From Mesorhizobium amorphae CCNWGS0123 (GTDB taxonomy: Bacteria; Pseudomonadota; Alphaproteobacteria; Rhizobiales; Rhizobiaceae): DNA of 64,000 bases. Where the stretch lies: NCBI RefSeq assembly GCF_001686985.1, contig NZ_CP015318.1, positions 2,664,001 through 2,728,000 of the forward strand, read 5' to 3'. Numbering within the stretch: position 1 is the first letter of the stretch; each line of letters begins with the position of its first letter. This document shows positions 38,791 to 47,245 of the stretch, one piece after another. The notes under the pieces were generated by a model. The model ran no database searches, was not told the DNA's origin, and saw only the letters and a program-made list of their open reading frames with translations. A program made the translations under genes and the position numbers.

Positions 38791-39579
38791 ATGAACCTCG
38801 AACTCGAAGCCAAGGTCGTCCTGATAACTGGCGGCAGCAAGGGAATAGGGCTGGCTTGCGCGCGCGCCTTTGGCAGGGAAGGGGCCCGCGTGGCGATTGT
38901 GTCGCGCAGCCAGCAGAACCTGGACGCCGCGAAAGCAACGCTGGCTGCCGACGGCCTGTCGGTAGCGAGTTTCGCGGCTGACCTGTCGGACGAACTCGCG
39001 GCAAAGGAGATGGTCGCAGCACTCGAGGATCAGGTGGGGCCGATCGCGTCCCTGGTCAATTCAGCCGGCGGCGCCAGGAGAGTTCCTCCGGGCGAGTTGG
39101 CGCCGGACAAATGGCGCATCGCGATGGACGCGAAATTCTTCACCTACATGAACGTCACGGACAACGTCCTGCCCCTGATGGTGGCACGGCGCGCCGGCAC
39201 GATCGTCAATATCGTCGGCACCGGCGGCAAAATCGCATCACCCATGCATTTGCCGGGAGGCGCCGCCAACGCGGCGCTGATGCTCGCCTCGGCGGGACTG
39301 GCGGCGGCCTGGGGGCACGCAGGGGTAAGGGTCAACGTCATCAATCCCGCCGCCACCATGACCGAGCGTCTGCAGTTGTCGCTTGAGGTCGAATCCAAAA
39401 TGACGGGCAAGACGCCGGAGGAACTGCTGCGATTGAACGAGCAGCGCATCCCGCTGCGGCGCTACGCAACTCCTGAAGAAGTGGCCGACGCCGCGCTCTT
39501 TCTCGCCAGCGCGAGATCCTCCTACGTGACCGGGGCGTCGCTGACCATGGACGGAGGTCTAACTCCATTGGTCGTTTGA
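38791..39579 (+). CDS. SDR-fold protein lacking the usual catalytic Tyr-Lys pair
   Basis: A 262-residue short-chain dehydrogenase-fold protein. The cofactor motif [18 protein letters not shown] is intact, as is [12 protein letters not shown]. At the usual YxxxK position it reads GGAANAALM ([21 protein letters not shown]), so Tyr and Lys are replaced by Gly and Asn. The C-terminal [11 protein letters not shown] and [18 protein letters not shown] blocks are normal. It either uses another catalytic residue (a Lys or His nearby), or serves a binding or non-redox role. The start has AGGATC upstream; tightly packed in the operon. Confidence 0.82.
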   Translation: MNLELEAKVVLITGGSKGIGLACARAFGREGARVAIVSRSQQNLDAAKATLAADGLSVASFAADLSDELAAKEMVAALEDQVGPIASLVNSAGGARRVPPGELAPDKWRIAMDAKFFTYMNVTDNVLPLMVARRAGTIVNIVGTGGKIASPMHLPGGAANAALMLASAGLAAAWGHAGVRVNVINPAATMTERLQLSLEVESKMTGKTPEELLRLNEQRIPLRRYATPEEVADAALFLASARSSYVTGASLTMDGGLTPLVV

Positions 39580-39617
39580 CCCGGCCCCACTGCAAAGAAA
39601 ACTTACGGGAGGAAGAT

Positions 39618-40934
39618 ATGTTTGCTTGGTACAGGGAATTGACGGAACGGGAGCGCAACACCTTTTGGGGCTGCTTCGCCGGCTGGGCCGTCGATGCGAT
39701 GGACGCGCAACTCTTCAGCTTCGTGCTGCCAGTTCTCATCGTTGCCTGGGGGATGACGACGGCGCAGGCCGGCTATCTGGCCACGGCAACGCTGCTCTCC
39801 GCGGCGATCGGAGGATGGGCCTGCGGGTACCTCGCCGACCGTTTCGGCCGTGCCCGCATCATGCAGTTCACGATCCTGTGGTTCTGCGCCTTCACTTTCC
39901 TTGCCGGTTTCGCGCAGGACTTCCAGCAGCTGATGGTCCTGCGCATCATGCAAGGACTGGGCTTTGGCGGCGAGTGGGCCGCCGGGGCGGTTCTCATGGG
40001 CGAGATCATTCGCGCCGAACATCGCGGCAAGGCCGTGGGCACCGTTCAGAGCGGCTTCGGCGTCGGATGGAGCGCGGCCGCCATATTGGCAGGCCTGGTT
40101 CTGGCGCATTTGCCTCAGGAGTATGGATGGCGCGTTCTCTTGATGATCGGTGTTCTGCCCGGCGTTCTGGTTCTCTATTTGCGCCGCAAGATCGAGGAGC
40201 CCGAGATTTTCGTCAAAACGCGCGCGCATGTCGAGAAGACCGGCACTCGTCCGGGATTGGGCGCGATATTCCAGCCGGAAACCTTGCGGATAACGATCCT
40301 GTCATCATTGCTTGCGTTCGGCGTGATCGGTGTCGGCGGTGCGATCGTCAACTGGCTGCCAACCTTCATGAAGACCGTGCGCGAACTGTCGCCGAGCACT
40401 TCGGGATACTACGTGTTCGTGGTGACCGGTGGCTCGTTTTTTGGATTTCTGGCGAGCGCATACCTGTCCGATCGTCTGGGACGGCGTCGCACGTTCCAAC
40501 TGTTTCTGCTGTGTTCCTGGCTGATCACCATCGCCTACATGTTTTTGCCGCTCTCTGGCTGGCCGCTGGTTGTTCTTGGCGCGCCGTTCGGCTTCTTCAC
40601 CATCGGAAACTATGCGACGCTGGGGCCGTTCTTCACCGAGTTGTTCCCCTCCGCCATTCGCGCCAGCGGCCAGAGTTTCGCCTACAATTTCGGCAAGGCG
40701 GCCGGCGCGGCGGCAGTGTCCACTATCGGAATACTGGCGCAATACATCACCCTGGCGGAGGCAATCGGCCTGGTGGCGTTGCTGGGCTACAGCATTGCTT
40801 TTGTCGCGACCCTTATGCTGCCCGAGACGCGTGGAATCCAACTCACTCCCGGCTATGAGCCCCTTGCGCCGCGCCAGGACAGCGGCGTCTCTTCGCCGTC
40901 CGCCGAGGCCGCCATTGTGCGCGCGAGACGATAG
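39618..40934 (+). CDS. MFS transporter, aromatic/organic-acid type
   Basis: About 438 residues from MFAWYRELTERER, with GGGAGGAAG directly upstream; a longer frame back to 39576 overlaps the SDR end and is not preferred. About twelve hydrophobic helices are evident. The signature loop ADRFGRARIMQ follows helix 2, RIMQGLGFGGEWAAGAVLM marks helix 4, and the sugar-porter-like ERYGW/RRKIEEPE and LPETRGI segments identify the sialic-acid/aromatic-acid:H+ symporter group. It probably imports the substrate of the flanking enzymes. Confidence 0.85.
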   Translation: MFAWYRELTERERNTFWGCFAGWAVDAMDAQLFSFVLPVLIVAWGMTTAQAGYLATATLLSAAIGGWACGYLADRFGRARIMQFTILWFCAFTFLAGFAQDFQQLMVLRIMQGLGFGGEWAAGAVLMGEIIRAEHRGKAVGTVQSGFGVGWSAAAILAGLVLAHLPQEYGWRVLLMIGVLPGVLVLYLRRKIEEPEIFVKTRAHVEKTGTRPGLGAIFQPETLRITILSSLLAFGVIGVGGAIVNWLPTFMKTVRELSPSTSGYYVFVVTGGSFFGFLASAYLSDRLGRRRTFQLFLLCSWLITIAYMFLPLSGWPLVVLGAPFGFFTIGNYATLGPFFTELFPSAIRASGQSFAYNFGKAAGAAAVSTIGILAQYITLAEAIGLVALLGYSIAFVATLMLPETRGIQLTPGYEPLAPRQDSGVSSPSAEAAIVRARR

Positions 40935-41021
40935 CCGGCCGGTTCCGGGTTGCTCTTGCAGCAACCTGAAGCGTCCCACGAATTGTCCCACGGATCAGAT
41001 CTCGCGGAGGATCATCAGACC

Positions 41022-41408
41022 ATGCGCAAGAGCATTTCGGTGAAAGGCCTGAGCCACAGGCATCCGGTCCCCAATGCCTGTCGGATCGGCAATATGGTGT
41101 TCTCAGGCGCGGTTCACGGGGTGAGCCCGATCACGCACGAATTGCCGTCCGGAATGGCAGATCAGTCCGCCAATGTGTTTGCCAATATGCTTGCCATCAT
41201 CGAGGCCGCCGGCGGCAGCGTGGAGGACATTATCAAGGTGGAAATCTACCTACGCGACAGCAGCGACAGGAATGCCGTGAACGAAGAATGGCTGCGGATG
41301 TTTCCCGATCCGCAGTCGCGTCCGGCCCGGCACGTTCGGCCATTGCCGCCGGATAGCCCGTCTCTGGTGCAATCCGAATTCATTGCCGTCGTCGAGGACG
41401 TCGCCTGA
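41022..41408 (+). CDS. RidA family deaminase
   Basis: A 128-residue RidA/YjgF protein starting MRKSISVKGLSH with GGAGG about eleven bases upstream. Core elements: IGNMVFSGAVHGV, ANVFANMLAIIEAAGGSVEDI, KVEIYLRD, and the catalytic-region PARHVRPLP followed by SEFIAV, where the Arg and Glu expected for imine/enamine deaminases are kept. Presence at the end of the operon suggests removal of a reactive 2-aminoacrylate-like or dehydro-intermediate, or hydrolysis of a pathway imine. Confidence 0.85.
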   Translation: MRKSISVKGLSHRHPVPNACRIGNMVFSGAVHGVSPITHELPSGMADQSANVFANMLAIIEAAGGSVEDIIKVEIYLRDSSDRNAVNEEWLRMFPDPQSRPARHVRPLPPDSPSLVQSEFIAVVEDVA

Positions 41409-41576
41409 TCTCAACACCAAAGCTGGTCTGCGGCTGGAAGAGCTATTGATGGGGTAGTTCGTCAGCCGCACCGCGAGTGCCCGCTGCGCGCCGATCCACA
41501 TTCGATGTTCACGCGAGCCCCCAAGGCGGCGACTTCCGCCGCCCTGTACAAACAGGTCGGAAAATCTGGTCGCTGT

Positions 41577-42380
41577 TCAGTCCACCGGCCCGAGCAGGAT
41601 CGATCCGTCAGGCACGCCGGCGTCGATCGGAATCGCCCTGCGGTTCGCCGTAGCCACCATCGGCTGACCGATATTGGCGGTAACGATCACCGGGGTCTTC
41701 GAAGGCACGCGGTCGTAGAGATCGATGATGTCCTGGTTGATTAGCCGGACGCAGCCCGAGGATACCGACTTGCCGATCGAGTTCCATTCCGGCGAGCCGT
41801 GCAGGCGGTAGAGCGTGTCGACATTGTCGTGGAAGAGATACAGCGCGCGTGCGCCGAGCGGGTTCTTGAGTCCGCCGGGCATGCCACCATTGTCGGCACT
41901 GTATTGCTCCAGTTCAGGCTGGCGAGCGACCATTTCGTCCGGCGGCGTCCATTTCGGCCATTTCTGCTTCCACTGGACGACGGCGTCCCCGGCCCATTCG
42001 AAGCCGGCACGGCCGAGGCCGACGCCGTAGCGGATCGCCTGGCCGCCCTCACGCACGAGATAGAGGTGGTGGCCAGTCGTATCGACGATGATGGTGCCCG
42101 GCTTCTGGCCGGTCGGATCGGGAACGATCTGGCGCAGGAACTGTGGGTCGATCTTCTGGTACGGTATGGCGGGAACCTCGAAGCCTCCATCGCTGATCGG
42201 ACCGTACATCATCGCATAATCGGACAGGGGCGGCTCGACATAGGCCGGCGGTGGCGGCTCGACCGGCTGCTGCCCGACCGTGCCACAGGCGGAAACCGCG
42301 ACCGAAGCGGCGCCGAGCGCGGCGGCATTAAGAAAGCCGCGGCGGCTCAGGCGAAGGGAGGACGAATCGGGTGTGAACAT
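41577..42380 (-). CDS. L,D-transpeptidase (YkuD domain), exported
   Basis: A 267-residue cell-wall enzyme. The N-terminus (LRLSRRGFLNAAALGAA) is a twin-arginine-type signal reaching a Cys in AVSACG that could be lipidated. The YkuD catalytic motif is complete: HGSPEWNSIGKSVSSGCVRL with the nucleophilic Cys. These enzymes form 3-3 crosslinks or attach outer-membrane proteins to peptidoglycan; in rhizobia many paralogs exist. Proline-rich linker (QPVEPPPPAYVEPP) follows the signal. Confidence 0.9.
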   Translation of the reverse strand: MFTPDSSSLRLSRRGFLNAAALGAASVAVSACGTVGQQPVEPPPPAYVEPPLSDYAMMYGPISDGGFEVPAIPYQKIDPQFLRQIVPDPTGQKPGTIIVDTTGHHLYLVREGGQAIRYGVGLGRAGFEWAGDAVVQWKQKWPKWTPPDEMVARQPELEQYSADNGGMPGGLKNPLGARALYLFHDNVDTLYRLHGSPEWNSIGKSVSSGCVRLINQDIIDLYDRVPSKTPVIVTANIGQPMVATANRRAIPIDAGVPDGSILLGPVD

Positions 42381-42579
42381 GGTCGCCTTTTCTAGGTCTT
42401 AGTTTGCAAGAAAGCGTGAATGTACCGAGCGTGCGGTCCACCTAACGGTTGGCGGCGATAGGCGGTTCCGATTCTGGCCTGACAGTGGACAAACAAAGGC
42501 AAAGCTGTGACTGCAATGCATCTGTTGCCCAACAGCAACAGGCCGCGTGACAGGCCTTGAACCATGGGCGGGCGCGGTC

Positions 42580-43242
42580 TCAGCCACCGGTCAGCAGACC
42601 TTCTAGAGACGGCAGGATCAGCGACGGCGGAAAGTCCCGGTATTCGTCGGGCTGGTCGGCGCGGTTGATCCAGACGGTGCGGAAGCCGAATTTGGTGGCG
42701 CCGGCGACGTCCCAGCGGTTGGAGGACTGGAACGACACCGCAGCCGGGTAGAGACGCCACCCTGTGCTCACCATGTCGTAGACCGACGGGTCGGTCTTGA
42801 AGCGCCTGACTTGATCGACCGAAAAGACGTCGTCCAGCACCTGGTCGAGCGCCGCCGACTTGACCGCCGCCTCCAGCATCTCCGGCGAGCCGTTGGAAAG
42901 GATGGCGAGCTTTGCGCCCGACGCCTTGAGCGCCTTGAGCACGGCCGGCACCTCCGGGTAGCAGTCGAGACGCCAATAGGCGTCGAGCAGCTTGGTCCGT
43001 AGCCCTTTGTCCGCTGAGGGCACCTTGCGAAATGCGAAATCAAGCGCCTGCTCGGTCAGCTCCCAGAAATCGGCATAGGCGCCCATCAGCGTCCTGACCC
43101 AGGAATATTCGAGCTGCTTGGCGCGCCAGATTTCGGACAGCAACTGGCCGTCCGGCCCGATCTGGTCGGCATGGCGGCGCACGGCGGCATGCACGTCGAA
43201 CAACGTGCCGTAGGCGTCGAAAACATAGGCAGCGTGATGCAT
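42580..43242 (-). CDS. Haloacid dehalogenase type II (HAD superfamily)
   Basis: About 220 residues from MHHAAYVFDAYGTLFD, with the nucleophilic Asp in D-A-Y-G-T-L-F-D. Further HAD II marks are RAKQLEYSWVRTLMG, the Ser motif LAILSNGSPE and the KTDPSVYDMVS and SSNRWDVAGATKFGF blocks. It hydrolyses (S)-2-haloacids such as chloroacetate or lactate analogues; paralogs may act on other phosphate-free substrates. No clear ribosome site; solitary. Confidence 0.87.
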   Translation of the reverse strand: MHHAAYVFDAYGTLFDVHAAVRRHADQIGPDGQLLSEIWRAKQLEYSWVRTLMGAYADFWELTEQALDFAFRKVPSADKGLRTKLLDAYWRLDCYPEVPAVLKALKASGAKLAILSNGSPEMLEAAVKSAALDQVLDDVFSVDQVRRFKTDPSVYDMVSTGWRLYPAAVSFQSSNRWDVAGATKFGFRTVWINRADQPDEYRDFPPSLILPSLEGLLTGG

Positions 43243-43393
43243 AGCGACAGTTTTGAGGCGAGCAGGCAAAAGGCGCAAGCATTGATTGCAAGGCGCTCAT
43301 GCTGGCCTGAACGATTCTCGGCGATGCCGGTTGACGGCGGCCGTCAAAGCATCTTCCTATGCTGCCCCGGAATATCATCCAGGGAAGCAAGCG

Positions 43394-44272
43394 ATGACAC
43401 TGGCAGCTGCGGCGCAATCCGCGACATGGACCTTCGTCGACGGCGACTGGCATGAGGGCAATGTCGCCATTCTGGGACCGCGCAGTCACGCCATGTGGCT
43501 TGGCACCAGCGTCTTCGACGGTGCCCGCTGGTTCGAGGGCGTCGCGCCCGATCTCGAACTTCATGCCGCTCGGGTGAATGCGTCGGCAATCGCGCTTGGC
43601 CTGAAACCCACCATGACCACCGACAAGACCGTCGGGCTGACCTGGGACGGGCTGAAGAAGTTCGACGGCAAGACGGCGGTCTACATCAGGCCGATGTACT
43701 GGGCCGAGCATGGCGGCTATATGGGCGTGCCGGCCGATCCCGCCTCGACCCGTTTCTGCCTCTGCCTCTACGAATCGCCGATGATCTCGCCGGCGGGCTT
43801 TTCGGTCTCGGTGTCGCCGTTCCGGCGTCCGACCATCGAGACCATGCCGACCAACGCCAAGGCCGGCTGCCTCTATCCCAACAACGGCCGTGCCATCCTC
43901 GAAGCCAAGATGCGCGGCTTCGACAATGCGCTGGTGCTGGACATGCTGGGCAATGTCGCCGAGACCGGGACCTCGAACATTTTCCTGGTCAAGGACGGTC
44001 ATGTGATGACGCCGGCCGCGAACGGCACGTTCCTGTCCGGCATCACCCGTTCGCGCACGATAAACCTGCTCGGCGACTACGGTTTCAAGACCACCGAAAA
44101 GACACTGTCGGTGCGCGACTTCCTCGAGGCGGACGAGATATTCTCGACCGGCAACCATTCCAAGGTCGTGCCGATCACCCGTATCGAGGAGCGCAACCTG
44201 CAGCCGGGGCCGGTGGCCAAGAAGGCGCGCGAACTCTATTGGGACTGGGCGCATTCGACGTCCGCCGCCTGA
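43394..44272 (+). CDS. ilvE: Branched-chain amino acid aminotransferase
   Basis: A 292-residue class IV (fold III) aminotransferase from MTLAAAAQSATW, with AGGGAAG upstream. FEGVAPDLELHAAR and the PLP Lys in MPTNAKAGCLYPNN are typical, as is LDMLGNVAETGTSNIFLVKDG. It transfers amino groups between Leu/Ile/Val and 2-oxoglutarate. It is shorter than the E. coli enzyme (about 309) and lies alone, not in an ilv operon. Confidence 0.88.
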   Translation: MTLAAAAQSATWTFVDGDWHEGNVAILGPRSHAMWLGTSVFDGARWFEGVAPDLELHAARVNASAIALGLKPTMTTDKTVGLTWDGLKKFDGKTAVYIRPMYWAEHGGYMGVPADPASTRFCLCLYESPMISPAGFSVSVSPFRRPTIETMPTNAKAGCLYPNNGRAILEAKMRGFDNALVLDMLGNVAETGTSNIFLVKDGHVMTPAANGTFLSGITRSRTINLLGDYGFKTTEKTLSVRDFLEADEIFSTGNHSKVVPITRIEERNLQPGPVAKKARELYWDWAHSTSAA

Positions 44273-44437
44273 AGCCGCCAGCCGACTTGCGGCGCCACCG
44301 CCCGCCTCGCTTGCCCGCCGTTTGTTTTGACGCAGGGTCCGTTCGCAAAACCGTGTGACAGTTTTCCGGAACCTCTCTAGAAAGGGAACCGGCGCTTCAT
44401 TCCGGAGTTGTCCCTAATCATTCCAGACCTATGTTAG

Positions 44438-44460
44438 TCCGGTATCGACACCGGATTTTT
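44438..44460 (+). terminator. Hairpin with T-run in the sodB leader
   Basis: TCCGGT and ACCGGA pair around a six-base loop, followed by ATTTTT, ending 20 bases before sodB. It could be the ilvE terminator, 166 bases after its stop, or a sodB leader attenuator. A rather short stem, so confidence is modest. Confidence 0.45.
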
Positions 44461-44479
44461 CCATGAGGGAGTATCATCC

Positions 44480-45076
44480 ATGGCTTTCGAATTGCCCGCT
44501 CTGCCGTACGACTACGAGGCGCTCCAGCCTTACATGTCGAAGGAGACGCTGGAATACCACCACGACAAGCACCACAAGGCCTATGTCGACAACGGCAACA
44601 AGCTGGCCGCCGAGGCCGGGATGGGCGACCTGTCGGTCGAGGACGTGGTGAAGCAGTCCTTCGGCAAGAATGCCGGGCTCTTCAACAACGCCGCCCAGCA
44701 TTACAACCACATCCATTTCTGGAAGTGGATGAAGAAGGGTGGCGGCGGCAACAAGCTGCCGGGCGCGCTGCAGAAGGCCTTCGACAGCGACCTTGGCGGC
44801 TACGACAAGTTCAAGGCGGACTTCATCGCCGCCGGCACCACCCAGTTCGGCTCGGGCTGGGCCTGGGTTTCGGTCAAGGACGGCAAGCTGGCGATCTCGA
44901 AGACGCCGAATGGCGAGAACCCGCTGGTCCATGGCGCCACGCCGATCCTCGGCGTCGACGTCTGGGAGCACTCCTATTACATCGACTACCGCAATGCCCG
45001 GCCTAAGTACCTCGAGGCCTTCGTCGACAGTCTCATCAACTGGGACCACGTCCTCGAACTCTACGAAAAAGCCTGA
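44480..45076 (+). CDS. sodB: Superoxide dismutase, Fe/Mn type
   Basis: A 198-residue Fe/Mn superoxide dismutase: HHDKHHKAYVDN metal region, AAQHYNHIHFW, GSGWAWV, and DVWEHSYYIDYRNARPKYL. The metal ligands are the two His, Asp and His in these segments. The GGYDKFK and TTQFGSGW surroundings lean to Fe. Start ATG follows GAGGGAG. Detoxifies superoxide in the cytoplasm. Confidence 0.95.
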   Translation: MAFELPALPYDYEALQPYMSKETLEYHHDKHHKAYVDNGNKLAAEAGMGDLSVEDVVKQSFGKNAGLFNNAAQHYNHIHFWKWMKKGGGGNKLPGALQKAFDSDLGGYDKFKADFIAAGTTQFGSGWAWVSVKDGKLAISKTPNGENPLVHGATPILGVDVWEHSYYIDYRNARPKYLEAFVDSLINWDHVLELYEKA

Positions 45077-45087
45077 TCGCACTTTCG

Positions 45088-45118
45088 AAAAGCCCCGACG
45101 TCCGGGGCTTTTCTTTTT
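45088..45118 (+). terminator. Rho-independent terminator after sodB
   Basis: AAAAGCCCCG-acg/t-CCGGGGCTTTT: a GC-rich stem flanked by A-run and T-run, 12 bases after the sodB stop, with TTTTCTTTTT. A strong textbook intrinsic terminator. Confidence 0.9.
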
Positions 45119-45228
45119 CGGCGTTTGAAACAACATCCGACAAATAGCGGCCACGGAACGGGAATATTCAGGTCATCCAGGCCGTTGTCGTTCTGTCTCG
45201 AACTATCTTCACCCATGGAGCCAATTGA

Positions 45229-45666
45229 ATGAGAAAGCTTGTCATCGCCATCTCTATGCTCGCCTTTGCCGGTTCGGCGGCGTTTGCCGACCCGATCATG
45301 GATCGCCAGGCCCTGATGAAGGAACGTGGAAAGATTGCCGGCGGATTGTCGAAAGTGGTCAAGGGTGAGGAGGCTTTCGACTCGGCCGCGGTGCTCACTG
45401 CCTTGCAGTCGCTGCAGGCGAATGCCGAGAAAATTGACGTCGATGCCCTCTTCCCGGCCGGCAGCGACAAGGGTGACACCACGGCATCGCCGAAGATCTG
45501 GGAAGACACGGCCGGCTTCAAGGCGGCCAACGATAAATATGTCGCCGACGTCAAGGCGGCGGTCGCGGCCGCACCCGCCGATGTCGATGCCCTGAAGGCG
45601 CAGTTCAACACAATCGGCGGCGATTGCGGCACCTGCCACGAGGGCTACAGGATCAAGAAGGGCTGA
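45229..45666 (+). CDS. Cytochrome c-prime-type monoheme cytochrome
   Basis: A 145-residue periplasmic protein with a signal peptide (MRKLVIAISMLAFAGSAAFA) and a single C-terminal heme site in GDCGTCHEGYRIKKG (CxxCH). Helical segments (RQALMKERGKIAGGLSKVVKGEEAFD) precede it as in cytochrome c-prime. It has GGAG upstream and is followed 9 bases later by a diheme cytochrome gene, so the two are probably one operon and redox partners. Confidence 0.88.
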   Translation: MRKLVIAISMLAFAGSAAFADPIMDRQALMKERGKIAGGLSKVVKGEEAFDSAAVLTALQSLQANAEKIDVDALFPAGSDKGDTTASPKIWEDTAGFKAANDKYVADVKAAVAAAPADVDALKAQFNTIGGDCGTCHEGYRIKKG

Positions 45667-45675
45667 CGGCGGGCA

Positions 45676-46626
45676 ATGCCCGTACTGAAAAAGCTCATCG
45701 GCGCCGCCCTCGTTCTGGGCGGCGTCGGCGCTGTTGCCGCATGGTTCCTGTCGGCACCGGTCAGGCTCGACGCTGAAACCGTGGCGCAGCTCGGCCGCGG
45801 CGATGTGGCCAAGGGCAAACGCATCTTCTATGCCGGAGGCTGTACCTCCTGTCATGCCAAGCCCGGTTCGCAGGGTGAGGCGCGTCTGCAACTGGCCGGC
45901 GGTCTCCAGCTCAAGACGCCGTTCGGCATTTTCGTGCCACCAAATATTTCGCAGGATGCCAAGGACGGCATTGGCGCCTGGTCGGAGGAAGACCTGGCCA
46001 ACGCCATGCTGAAAGGCGTCTCGCCAGGCGGCGAGCACTTCTATCCGGCGTTTCCCTACGCGTCTTACGCCCGCATGAAACCATCTGATATTGCCGACCT
46101 CTACGCCTTCCTGAAGACGCTTCCGGCGGTGGCCGGCAAAGCACCGGGCCATACGCTCGGCTTCCCCTTCAACATCCGCCGCGGCATCGGCCTGTGGAAG
46201 CTGCTCTATCTCAGCCCGCAGCCGGTGATCGCATTGGCTGAAGGCACGCCGGACAAGGTGATGGCGGGCCGCTATCTGGTCGAGGGGCCAGGCCATTGTG
46301 GCGAATGCCACACGCCGCGCGACCTGGCAGGGGGAACGAAGAAGGCCGAGTGGCTGGCGGGCGCGATCGCCGCCGAAGGCAGCGGTATCGTGCCCAACAT
46401 CACCTCGGGCGAGGGCGGCATCGGCGACTGGTCGGAGGCCGACATCGCCAACTATCTCGAAACCGGTTTCACACCGGATTTCGATTCGGTGGGCGGAGCG
46501 ATGGTCGACGTGCAGCGAAACATGGCCCAACTGACGCCCGAGGACCGTGCGGCCATCGCCGCCTATCTCAAGGCGGCCCCGCCGCATCCCAATGGCTATC
46601 CGGCTCGAAAGAAGCCGGAGAGCTAG
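45676..46626 (+). CDS. Membrane-anchored diheme cytochrome c
   Basis: A 316-residue protein with an N-terminal hydrophobic anchor (LKKLIGAALVLGGVGAVAAWFL) and two CxxCH sites: CTSCHAKPG near residue 56 and CGECHTPRD near residue 210. The repeating heme-Met-type segments (FYAGGCTSCH, GHCGECH; NISQDAKDGIGAWSEEDLAN, NITSGEGGIGDWSEADIAN) show a duplicated fold, as in electron donors of membrane dehydrogenases. Dehydrogenase partner not in window. Confidence 0.88.
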   Translation: MPVLKKLIGAALVLGGVGAVAAWFLSAPVRLDAETVAQLGRGDVAKGKRIFYAGGCTSCHAKPGSQGEARLQLAGGLQLKTPFGIFVPPNISQDAKDGIGAWSEEDLANAMLKGVSPGGEHFYPAFPYASYARMKPSDIADLYAFLKTLPAVAGKAPGHTLGFPFNIRRGIGLWKLLYLSPQPVIALAEGTPDKVMAGRYLVEGPGHCGECHTPRDLAGGTKKAEWLAGAIAAEGSGIVPNITSGEGGIGDWSEADIANYLETGFTPDFDSVGGAMVDVQRNMAQLTPEDRAAIAAYLKAAPPHPNGYPARKKPES

Positions 46627-46643
46627 TTTTCGACTGGAGCAAC

Positions 46644-46676
46644 TCCGGGAAAAATGCGCAGCGGTTTTCCGCCCGG
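46644..46676. repeat. Rhizobial palindromic element, GGGAAAA...TTTTCC type
   Basis: CCGGGAAAA (46645-46653) faces TTTTCCGCCCGG (46665-46676) around ATGCGCAGCGG. This wording matches a short palindrome widely repeated in Mesorhizobium intergenic DNA, to my memory. It abuts the SET-gene stop, a typical insertion place. Confidence 0.55.
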
Positions 46677-47066
46677 CTACGGGTGGCGGTCGCCGAGGAA
46701 ATCGAAGCCGCTGTCGAAGAAGTGATTGTAGTCGCAAGTCAATTCCTCGCCGGGCGCGATGTCGCGCAACGCGTAAGTCTCCTCGGGCGAGGAGACGTCG
46801 CAGTTCGGTTCGTCGGCATGGTTCATGTAGCGCGCGTCATCGGCTTCGAAGACGATGTATCCGGGGTTGCGCCGATCAGGATAGGAGTAGCGGTCGAGAT
46901 AACCCTTCACCGGCCCGGACTCCCCTTCGTAGGTGTCGACCTCGATCAGCCGGTCAAACCGGGGGTCGAGCTTCCAGACCAGCGTGCCGCGTGGAATGTG
47001 TTTCTTGGCGAAGACGCCGATGCCCTGGATGGGCGATTTGTCGAGATAGACGTCGACGAGCAGCAT
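46677..47066 (-). CDS. SET domain-containing protein
   Basis: A 129-residue protein consisting of a bare SET domain, starting at MLLVDVYLDKSPIQG because the family N-terminus begins there and AAGGG precedes it; a longer upstream frame is not needed. Key features: GIGVFAKKHIPRGTLVW, RYMNHADEPNCDV (the N-H...NC motif), and GEELTCDYNHFF. Bacterial SET proteins may methylate lysines, but the target is unknown. Confidence 0.85.
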   Translation of the reverse strand: MLLVDVYLDKSPIQGIGVFAKKHIPRGTLVWKLDPRFDRLIEVDTYEGESGPVKGYLDRYSYPDRRNPGYIVFEADDARYMNHADEPNCDVSSPEETYALRDIAPGEELTCDYNHFFDSGFDFLGDRHP

Positions 47067-47245
47067 GGCGGACCCTTGCGAGATTGCGACTGGCAGGTGC
47101 GGCTCTGAAAAAGCCGGGCATTGGGTAGCGCGCGGCGATGGCAATTGCGAGCGGAAAATCAGCGGCGCTTGCCGCTGATTCAAAGCTTCGAAAAAGGTCA
47201 TGCGCAAATCAAAAAATCATTACCCAAGGCGGGGGCGCATCGCAT

